NCBI RefSeq assembly: GCF_000281045.1
Contig: NW_008246129.1
Location: 81,316-145,315, forward strand
Reading direction: 5' to 3'
Origin: Saprolegnia diclina VS20
Taxonomy: Eukaryota; Oomycota; Saprolegniomycetes; Saprolegniales; Saprolegniaceae
Length of the DNA: 64,000 nt
Made by a program: the position numbers and the translations under genes. Each line of letters begins with the position of its first letter. The stretch's first letter is position 1. Shown here one piece after another: positions 33,401 to 42,030 of this stretch. The notes under the pieces are model-generated. The model ran no database searches and had not been told where the DNA came from. It saw nothing but the letters and a program-made list of their open reading frames with translations.

Positions 33401-36400
33401 GGCGACCTACACGCCATGCGATAAAGAGATAGGACGTCGCTACATACCTGAGATGCGTTGAATGACTTTGTCGTCGGCCACATCGAGCACCAAAACGACG
33501 TCTGGCACGATACCAAAGGCGACGAGCGCCCGCGCTTGAGCCTCATTGCGGGGAAAGCCGTCGAGGAGCCAGCCGCGCGACACGCAGTCTTGCTGCTGCA
33601 AGCGGTCCAGGAGCGTGTCCATGATGAGCTCGTCCGGCACGAGCTCTCCGCGGTTCATGAACCCTTTGGCCTTTCGCCCAAGGTCACTGCCTGCGGCAAT
33701 GGCCGAGCGCAGCATGTCGCCGGTTGAGATGTGGACGACGCCGTATTGGGCCACGAGCTTCTCGCACTGGGTGCCTTTGCCGCCAGCCGGGGGTCCGCAG
33801 ATGATGAGCTTGAGCGGCAACGCCTTGAGCGGGTTCGTCACCGCGTTCACCGTTGCAATAACTTTGGCGGCAATCGCGTCTTTGGGTTGCAGCCCATCGA
33901 TCGCCAAGATCGTCGACTGCGACTGGAAGCAGTCGACGACCGCGCCGCAGTTGTCGTGGTACGTGCCAAGACGAACCCGGATCGTCTCTTCCGTGTCGTC
34001 GGACCGCTGGACGACTTTGGCGCCGGGCGGTGGCGGGTTGAACACGACGTGGTACGTCTTTCCTGTCGCAATTTCGACGCGGCGACCTAGCGCAGCCAGT
34101 GAGAAAGCACCACTCATTTCTTATCCCACCCGAGATGCGCTCGACCACCTCGTCGTCGGGGACGTCGAGCACGATGACAACGTCGGGCACGATCCCCAAC
34201 GCGAGCATAGCTTGGGCTTGGGCGGCGGTGCGCGGGAAGCCATCGAGGAGCCAACCTTTGCTCGTACAGTCGGGCGACTGGAGGCGCGAGAGAATCACCT
34301 TGACGATGAGTTCGTCGGGCACGAGCTTGCCAGCGTCCATGTAGCCTTTGGCCGTTAGCCCTAGCTCCGAGTTGGCGGAAATGGCCGACCGGAGCATGTC
34401 GCCCGTCGAGAGGTGGACGACACCAAACTCGTTCACGAGCAGTTCGCACTGCGTGCCTTTCCCGCCTGCCGGGGGCCCGCAAATCAATAGCTTGGGTGGT
34501 CCCGTCGCCGTTGCGACGATGGGTTTCGGTGGCGGCTGCGGCTTGGGGTGCGCGGCGGTAATCTCGGACGCAATAACGTCCTTGGGCTGCATACCGTCGA
34601 CGTTGAGGATCGTCGATGTGGTGTGGAAGGCGGCGATGACCGCGCCGCAGTTGGCATGGAATGTCGCCAACCGGACGCGGATGGTCTCTTCCGTGTCGTC
34701 GGAGCGCTGGACGACCTTGTCCTTGAGCTCGGGCGGCGGTGGGTTGAAGACCAAGTGGTACGTCTTGCCCGTGTCGAGGTCCACGCGTCGACCTGAGATG
34801 CGCTTGACAACCTCGTCGTCGGGGACATCGAGGACAATCACGAGGTGCGGTACGATGCCTTCGCTGAGCATTGCTTCTGCCTGCAGCGCCGTGCGCGGGA
34901 ACCCATCGAGCAGCCACCCTTGACTGGTGCAGTCCGATTCCTGAAGCCGGTCGAGAATGACGTGCACGATGAGCTCGTCCGGCACGAGGTCGCCAGCGTC
35001 CATGAAGGCCTTGGCTTTGAGCCCCACCTCGGTGCCAGCTTGGATCGCGGACCGGAGCATGTCGCCAGTCGAGAGATGCACAACGCCATATTCGCGCACG
35101 AGCAGTTCGCACTGCGTGCCTTTTCCTCCGGCGGGCGGGCCGCAAATGACGAATTTTGGTGGTCCGCACGGGTCTCGACTCAACTGCTGCCGCTGCTTGA
35201 CGCTCTGGAACCCCTTGGTCTTGTCGGACGCCCCAAGCGCATGCGCGATCGCAGAGGTAACTGCGTCCCGGTCGAGGCTCCCGTCAACAGTCACGAGGGC
35301 CGTCTCCTTGGCGTAGCACTTGAGGACGGCGGCGGCTTGGGTATGAAAGCGAGTGACGTCGTCCGGGGGCATGGTTTTGTGCATCGCCTCGTCAGGCACT
35401 TGGAGCACGATGACAACGTCTGGCTTGATGCCACGTTTGAGGAGGTCCCACACCTGGGCCTCGGAGGTGGGGTACCCGTCCAGGACCCAGCCCTGCGTGA
35501 CGCAGTCGCTGTCATGAATCCGACTCGAGACGAGGTCCAGGAGAATGTCGTTGGGCAGCTCTTCGTTGCGGTCTAAGTGGCGCTGCACTTTCTTGCCGAG
35601 CGGGGTTGCTCGGCGGCCCGAGGCCCGCGCCAGTGCAATCGGTGAGAGCGCAACGACGCCGTACGTGGCCACAAGTCGGTCAGATTGCGTCGTCTTGCCG
35701 CAGCCTCGTGGGCCAAACACAACGATTTTGGGGCTTGTGCGACGCTTTAGGAGCTTCTGGAGACGCGACGGCGACTTTCGCAGCTGGGAGGCCGCCATGG
35801 GCTTGAGCAAGTCGTTGTACACGGTGAGATCAAACGAGTCGCGGAGAACGGCGAGATCCACTTCGTCGGTGGCGGCCAGGAGCCCAACGGCGCGGCCGTT
35901 GTCTTCAGCGACAAGGCACGCGCTGTGGTTGGTCTGCGACGCTATGAGCTCGGCCAAGAAATAGTCGCCAAATGCACTCTGCAGTGCCTAGCGGTAGTAG
36001 CGTGAGAACCGGCCGGATCTAAGGAGGTATATACCTGGTTTTGCGCCACCAGAATAGGCTCAAGGTCGTCGTGGTCTTCAATGTTGGCTTTCCGCACGTG
36101 GACGCTTGGCAAGTGCGTCTTGGCGTGCGACAAGAATACGTCGTAGCTCGCATACGTGTCGTCCTCGGTCTGCAGCGACGACGTCCGCGTCGCCTTGAAG
36201 AAGACGCCGAGGAAGACTTCTGGCGGCTCAACCGACGACGCAATGGGAAGGACGAGCCACTCGACGTGCGTGAGGAGCTGATAGACGGTCAGAAGCATGT
36301 CGCGGAAGACGTCATGGTCCATGGTCGCCTGGACAAAGTACGAAAGGAAGAGCGAGCGCTGCGCCTACGTTTGTCCAAATGAGCCAATTTGGCCAGGAAG

Positions 36401-36702
36401 CGAGGACGTACGGAGAGTGTCACGAGACCAGCGTCCGGCGTCTCCATGGCGTAGTGCTGCAAAACATAGTCGAGGTAGTCGACGTCTTCAGCCAGCTCGC
36501 TCGGCGCAATGTCGTTGACGACGAGGAAGGCAACGAGCGACCCATCCGGCGCTTCGGCCGTCAAAGCCAAGAAGGACGTCTCGATGAGTGCAGCGACGTG
36601 GCCTCGCCCAAAGATGATGCGCTGAAGCGTCTTGTCCGGGTACGCCAAGTTGGCGAGGTCGGTCGCGTCCGACGCCTGCGCCCGCCGGATCGTCAGCGCC
36701 AT
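30496..36702 (-). CDS. CFAP61: CFAP61 fused with four internal adenylate kinase domains
   Basis: Exons 36702-36412, 36364-36035, 35987-34130, 34086-33448 and 33406 onward, then two short introns near 31.0 and 30.8 kb, with the stop at 30496. The N-terminus is the GNAT-like start of CFAP61 (ALTIRRAQASDATDLANLAY). Four adenylate kinase units follow. Unit 1 (about 35.7-35.2 kb) is degenerate: GPRGCGKTTQ, no GDMLR, DGYPT instead of DGFPR. Units 2-4 (P-loops GPPAGGKGTQ near 35.13, 34.47 and 33.78 kb) keep LSTGDMLR or ISTGDMLR, GWLLDGFPR and a LID ending FNPPPP...VQRSDD. The C-terminal 800 residues return to CFAP61, with a Rossmann segment (ARIVVVGASDAGLTVVKQLL), CDLLLCCDRNDVDPDAF and LTYLGREAVN..LACLVGLH. 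CFAP61 is part of the calmodulin/spoke-associated complex at radial spoke 3 of motile axonemes. The whole is roughly 1900 residues, versus about 1240 in human. Confidence 0.85.
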
Positions 36703-37564
36703 GGTAGCACGTGTCCTTTGGCGTCGACGGGATCTTCCAAAGTGTTTTAAACGCATGGACGATTGAATCATTCCTGTAGTTTCATACCTGTAGTTGGAAA
36801 CAACGAGTGTTTTATACACCTGATGGGCATGAGAGAATCTGAAGGCAGGGCGATGACAAGGCATCTCTTGTGTCCAACCGCAGCATTTGCGTCCGCTTCA
36901 ACTACGCCCAGGGCGTTTGGAAGAGCTCCCTTGGACCGTCTGGCCGTGACGTGGAGTACCAAGAATAGTCAGCATTGATTGGTTCTTTTCTACTTCTTTT
37001 TGGCCAATCCGTTTCGCCTTGATCGGGTCTCGCGTCGAATCCGCAGCTCTGAGATGCCAAAATCAAAGTCGGAAACGAACTCGCTTAAACTTGGCATGTC
37101 GATAGAAGATACTTTGGAGAGTTCAAAGCGCCTATTCACGTCATCGTCCGAGTTGTGTAGCCAAGTTAGCCCAAGTAATTAATTCATCGTCAAAGATTGC
37201 ATGCCCATCAAAACATGTGTTTCGACTGGCGGTTTCACGTTGCGATAGCGACCGCAAGAAAATACTTTAGTTTGCATTCATATGGCTCAATTCGCGCTAT
37301 ATATGCGTCTCAGAAAAAACGTACCATGCATGGCCATCACACGCTTCGAGGAATGTGTCCTACCCCTCTACCCCAGTCGTCGGGTGTCAGGGGCATTTTG
37401 TCCACCGCTGAAAAGAGTTCCAACGAGTTCCAAAAGTGCTCTCATTGGCGCGCGTTGCATAGCCTACGCTGTGATTGGCCAATGCTAAGATTTGGCTGCG
37501 TGCAATTAGCCACACCCTCCTGCCCGAAATGACGTGCACCGCAAGTAGTCTTGGATTGGCCAAA
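36703..37564. promoter_or_regulatory. divergent promoter of CFAP61 and HDHD3-like gene
   Basis: About 860 bases with no gene. CCAAT-type elements occur at 36974-36982 (TTGATTGGT), 37000-37010 (TTGGCCAATCC), 37472-37483 (TGATTGGCCAAT) and 37552-37563 (TGGATTGGCCAA). The last sits directly at the start of the plus-strand gene. Confidence 0.5.
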
Positions 37565-38339
37565 ATGGCGGCAGCACGAAGTGGGCGCCGAGGGATTGCC
37601 GCCGTGACGCTGGACGCGACGGGGACGCTCTTTCGTCCGCGGGAGGCCATTGGGACGACGTACCTCAAGCACGTTGTCGCCGTCTGTGGTCCGCCTCCAG
37701 CGCCCGCCTCCGGATCGTACGAGGCCGAAATCACCGCCGCGTTCAAGCACTCGTTCCGCGCCGAGCTTGCCGCGTCGCCCAACTTTGGCCGTGTCGATTC
37801 GGCGGCGACCGCGCAGCCGTGGTGGGGACGCGTCATCTTTGCGACGTTCCCGCCTGCGCTGCAGGCGCACGTCGGGTCTCGTAAGGACGAGCTCCTCGCG
37901 ACGCTCTACTCGCACTATGCGACGCGTGCTGCCTGGGAGGTACTGCCGAGTAGGACTGCGCGGTGGACGCCTGACGATGGCCTAGGTCTTTGACGACGTG
38001 CATCCAGCGCTGCGCTCGCTCCAGGAGCGTGGTGTGCCCATGGGAGTCGTTTCCAACTTTGACGAGCGGCTCGAGTCCATTCTCGAGACGCTCGACCTGC
38101 GCGGCTACTTTGATTTTGTCTTGACGTCGTGGGATCACGGCGTTGCCAAGCCGGATGCCAGTATCTTTCATCGCGCAGCCGAGCTGCATGGCATCACCGA
38201 TGTCGACGGCCGCGGGATGTTGCACATCGGCGACGATGCGACCAACGACCTCTTTGGCGCCCGAGCGGCGGGGTACTCGGGTGGCCTCGTCGACCGTAGC
38301 CGGCAAGTGACCTTGACGCAGCTGTTGCAGGAGCACTGA
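37565..38339 (+). CDS. HAD-superfamily hydrolase, HDHD3-like
   Basis: Two exons (37565-37939, 37986-38339; intron 46 bases) encode 242 residues from MAAARSGRRG; an in-frame ATG at 37529 is possible. Motif I is AVTLDATGTLFRPREAIG, where the HAD D-x-D-x-T reads D-A-T-G-T, so the second Asp is Thr. Human HDHD3 is likewise atypical here (WDVKDTLL). The cap has WWGRVIFATFP. Motif II/III regions are VSNFDERLESILETLDLRGY, FDFVLTSWDHGVAKPDASIF and HIGDDATNDLFGARAAGYSG, very close to HDHD3. HDHD3-type proteins are small cytosolic or mitochondrial phosphatases with no settled substrate. With motif I lacking the general acid Asp, phosphatase activity is uncertain. Confidence 0.85.
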
Positions 38340-38388
38340 ATGGAAATAATATTGAAAAATGGTTTCGAAAGACTCTATGGGACGCTGT

Positions 38389-39582
38389 TTACAGCTCGTC
38401 CTTCTCGGGCGTCTCGTCCTCGTCGGCAGCGTCCTCCGTCTTGGATTCATCGTCCTTCTTCTCGGCTTCCTCCTTGAGCTTGCGTTCGGCTTCCTCGGCC
38501 TCCTTGCGGTGGTCGTTGAGCTGCTGGATCTTGGCGAGGACCTTGGTCTCGTGGGCCTCGAGCTCCGACTTGCTGTCCGTGACAAGGATATCGTCAAAGA
38601 GCGTGCCCGACTTGACCTGCCAGAGCTCGAAGCCGATGGCGCCGCAGTCCTTGCAGACGTTGTACATGTGGTCGTCCTCGAACCAGTCGGGGTTGGCGAT
38701 CACCGGGTGCACCCACTCGCCCTTGTACTCGGGGTTGTCGATCATCTTGGGCTTCCACTCGCCCTTGTAGGCCGGGTTTTCGATCATGGCCGGCTCCCAG
38801 TCACCATCGTCCTCATCATCCCAGTCTTCGGGCTTCTTAGCCGACGGGTCCGGGATCGTCTTGGGGATATCATCCCAGCCAGCGGGCTTCTTGTCAGCCG
38901 GGTCGGGGATCTTGGCAGCATCGACCCACGAAGCAGGCTTCGACTTGGACGGGTCCTGGATCTCCTTGGCGGGCTGGAAGGCCCAGTTTTCGGCGAGCGA
39001 GCCCGACATGATATCGACACCGTCAATCTTGACGTTGTACTTGTTGTCCTTGGTCAGCTCGAGCGTGTACAAGTGGGCGTCCTTGTCCTTCTCGGCCTTG
39101 ATGTCCGTCTTATGCTCCAAGTTCTTGGCCTCGTCCTCGTTCGGGCGCTGGTAGTTGAAGATGAGATGCGTCTTGCGCGTCGTGCCGCAGACATCCGGGC
39201 CAAACATGATCGAGTACGGCGAGTCGCCCGAGAACGTCTCGAGGTCCGTGTTGGCCGGCAGGAGCTTGACGTACGCGCCGCCGCAGTCAATGTCCTGCTC
39301 AAACTTGACGAGGTACGAGAGAAAGAGGTCCTTGTCCTTGTTGTTGAAGACCTTGTCGAGCTTGGTCGACGCCGCGTAGAAGCGCGCGTCCGTCTTGGTC
39401 TGGATCGCCTTGTCCGCGTCGTCCACGAAGACGTCGCCGGGCGTGTGCGTGAACTCGGCGCGCTCGTGGGCGGGCTTAAAGGTCGACGGGACCCAGTTGT
39501 AGGACGTAAAGTCGTCTTGGAAGTAGACTTCGGCCGAGGCCATCGAGGCCGCGAGCGCCAGCGCCGAGAACGTCTTGACCAT
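38389..39582 (-). CDS. CALR: calreticulin
   Basis: Single exon, 397 residues. Signal peptide at 1-17 (MVKTFSALALAASMASA), then the globular N-domain with VYFQDDFTSYNWVPS, CGGAYVKLL, YSIMFGPDVCGTTRKTHLIF (two Cys likely disulfide-bonded). The P-domain has three type-1 repeats (IQDPSKSKPASWVD, IPDPADKKPAGWDD, IPDPSAKKPEDWDD) and three type-2 repeats (GDWEPAMIENPAYK, GEWKPKMIDNPEYK, GEWVHPVIANPDW). Three plus three repeats, no membrane helix and a C-terminal KDEL identify calreticulin rather than calnexin, which has four plus four and a membrane anchor. The C-domain is Glu/Lys-rich and acidic, for low-affinity Ca2+ storage. It acts as a lectin chaperone in the ER lumen. TATCCGG elements lie 45-140 bases upstream. 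Confidence 0.95.
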   Translation of the reverse strand: MVKTFSALALAASMASAEVYFQDDFTSYNWVPSTFKPAHERAEFTHTPGDVFVDDADKAIQTKTDARFYAASTKLDKVFNNKDKDLFLSYLVKFEQDIDCGGAYVKLLPANTDLETFSGDSPYSIMFGPDVCGTTRKTHLIFNYQRPNEDEAKNLEHKTDIKAEKDKDAHLYTLELTKDNKYNVKIDGVDIMSGSLAENWAFQPAKEIQDPSKSKPASWVDAAKIPDPADKKPAGWDDIPKTIPDPSAKKPEDWDDEDDGDWEPAMIENPAYKGEWKPKMIDNPEYKGEWVHPVIANPDWFEDDHMYNVCKDCGAIGFELWQVKSGTLFDDILVTDSKSELEAHETKVLAKIQQLNDHRKEAEEAERKLKEEAEKKDDESKTEDAADEDETPEKDEL

Positions 39583-40937
39583 GGTGTTGGAAATTCGAGA
39601 ATGACAAGTTGCGAATCCTGGGGGCCGCGCCGGATGCCCTCCGATCGTATCCGGCAAGACACGTGGCGCCAGCGCATACAAACGCCAAGTGCACGCGGGT
39701 GAACACGCGGCCGATCCGGATACGGAGCAGCGTGCGGCCGGCGAATCTTCCAGAAATGACCGTCATTTTATTCGATGGGCACGGCTTTATCTTGGATGTC
39801 GTATGTGAAAGCCATGGAGACTATTTAAATACGTTGTTGAAGTTGCTCCCAGCGCTGACGTGGCAGACCATGACAGTGGCGCAGCAACCGTGTGCACTTT
39901 GGGAAGCACGGACGACGACGACGCGCGATTGAGGGGAAGAGCAAGTAGCGAAGAGGGTGGTCCCCCGTGTTATGCACTGGCCCATTGCCATGACAAGTCC
40001 TGGCAACCTAGTGGCTCTAACGGTTAGAGCCACTGGGGTCTGCCACGTGGACCGCAAGCAGCCAAGGATGTAATGGTCCGTAATGACGTGGTCCCGTGGA
40101 GATGTACGCTTGCCCGCGCGTTGCATGGAACGTGCCGTCATTGCATGCAAGAGCGATCGACCTCTTTTTTGCAGCGCTCGCATGCGCAACGACACTGAGA
40201 GCCCATGAGCATTCGCCAGCGCTTCCTAACCAAGACAATGCCACTGGGTTAGGATCGTCCGAGGCGCGCTAGAGATGGCGTGATCAAGCACAACTACATC
40301 CTCCGCATGCAGCGCCGTTGTCGTCACCGCTTCCCTACGATACGTACTGTCCACTCAGAGGACCATTCAGGCACCGAAGCATTCTAGACCATCGGCCTGT
40401 CAAACTACGTGGCGTGCATTGGGACAGAAACTGAGAAGGCAGATCAAGTACAATGACGAGTGAGAAGACAGCGAGACGGATGGCAGTGTGTGTCTCGTCG
40501 GGCTGGGCGCTTGGCCTGCACATCTGGTACGCGAAACAAACCGCGGGAAGAGCTGCAGCTTCGTGGCAGTGCATTGCGCTCTCAGGAAGCTGACATGCTG
40601 GAGAATTGAGGCGCCATCAAAGCGCATGGGTGATCGCAGGCCGAAACGTAGCTCTCTACCAGGCCGCAAGACTACCCGTGTAAAGTGCCGAATGATGCCG
40701 TTGATGTCACCGCTGGAGGCGCGGGGATGTACCTGCGTCAACGTGTACTATTTAAATCTGTTTTGCTTTCTAGCCTTATCCACTGCCGACAGCTAATGCC
40801 GACAACTCCGTGCAGTGGTTGCTGTGTTTGCTGGCACTTCGGTAGCCGCTTGAAACGGACGATGCTATTCTTATGCACATTGCCCTCGTCGCCGCCATCT
40901 CGGGTCCATGGACTTTCTCGTCTGCGCCGGCACCGCC
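39583..40937. other. intergenic, no gene seen; TATCCGG elements and a perfect palindrome
   Basis: CGTATCCGGC (39647-39656) and GATCCGGATACGG (39713-39725) belong to the calreticulin promoter by position. A perfect 25-base palindrome lies at 40010-40034. Otherwise nothing is seen. Confidence 0.5.
40010..40034. repeat. perfect 25-base palindrome
   Basis: AGTGGCTCTAAC, one central G, then GTTAGAGCCACT: two exact 12-base arms. A related GCCACTGGGTTAGG lies about 200 bases further on (near 40231). It could be a terminal-repeat scar of a small transposon or a transcription-factor palindrome. Confidence 0.6.
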
Positions 40938-41774
40938 ATGAGCGAGAAGACCAAGAAAGGCCCCGTGCGTCAGCAGGCCAAAGCGCCGCGTATCATTCGC
41001 CGGTCGCCGCGCCCCGAGGCCGCCACCGTCGACGTATAGCAGCCATTGCCATTTCTCCCTGAGTCGTCTCTTGTAGCACGCAACACTGGGCATGCGGCAG
41101 CTCTACACGCGAAAGACGGCGGCACCCGCCAAGCTCCATGCACGCCGCGTGTACCAGAGCCCTTGCGAGCGCGTCCAGTCGTCCAAGAACCACTACGACC
41201 TCGCCGTCTCGTCCGCGCCTGGTAATTCATATTGATTTATTGAGGTCGAACTTCGTGGGCTAAAGTAGAAGCCGTCGGCAACAACGAGAGCCCGCGCCGA
41301 CATCTCGCAATCTCCAAGTCCGAGGGTCACGTGCGTAGAAATGCTGGAGGCAAGGCTTACCTCGGCTAGGTCACGACGACGACGATGAGCAACCAGCAGA
41401 GTACTAGTGCTGAAGACACGCTGTCGTCGCCCGTGTCGCTGGACCGGTAGCAATCCTCTCAAGTATTACATCTTGATGCCTGTTGTAGGGTCGCCTTTGA
41501 GAAATCGCTGCGGGGGTTCCAAGTGCACGTGGAGGAGCTGCCCGAGGCGGTGTACTTCCCGCCCATGTCCCCGATTGGGCCGTGGATGACGTCTTCGCCA
41601 ATGCCGCCGAGTGCTGTCACCGAGCCCTTGTCACCCCGCAGCCGCCTTCTCGCCTTCTCCAACGAGAGCCAACCGATCCTGCGTTGTGCGTCGGCGACAG
41701 TCCGTAAGACTGGCAAACCGCGCCGCCCTCGGTCGTCCCAGCCCCGTCCAACGCCACACGACGATCTTCTCTGA
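40938..41774 (+). CDS. unknown five-exon protein, Ser/Pro/Arg-rich
   Basis: Five exons (40938-41033, 41077-41221, 41269-41330, 41370-41446, 41489-41774) join in frame to 221 residues; an upstream in-frame ATG at 40908 is also possible. The N-terminus is basic (MSEKTKKGPVRQQAKAPRII), then YTRKTAAPAKLHARRVYQSP, a linker, and a better-ordered segment VAFEKSLRGFQVHVEELPEA followed by VYFPPMSP.GPWMTSSP. The C-terminus is Arg/Pro/Ser-rich. Introns are 39-47 bases with TAG acceptors, as in neighbouring genes, and the combined frame has no stop. This is the main evidence that it is a gene. No domain is recognised; it is probably largely disordered. Confidence 0.55.
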
Positions 41775-42030
41775 TTGTATAGCCTCAAACCGCAATACCA
41801 AGGCAATATTCCATGGCCTGCTCTAGTCCAATGTACTTGAGCAAAACTGCAGTGGTCTCTGGACGAGATTATGCAGGTCGCTGTGTAATACCGGCCGGAT
41901 CGTCTTTCAGTGTCAATGAGTTGGATCGTCATTTCGTCGCAGCAGAATAGCAAACCCATCCGGCTTCGAGAGACTGTCCGAGTACATATGTATTGAGATT
42001 AAACGAACTAGATGCAGAAGAGAACAAGAA

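Noticed and set aside
38389-39582. Calnexin as an alternative for the calreticulin gene
   Set aside because: Three plus three P-domain repeats, no membrane helix and a terminal KDEL favour calreticulin.
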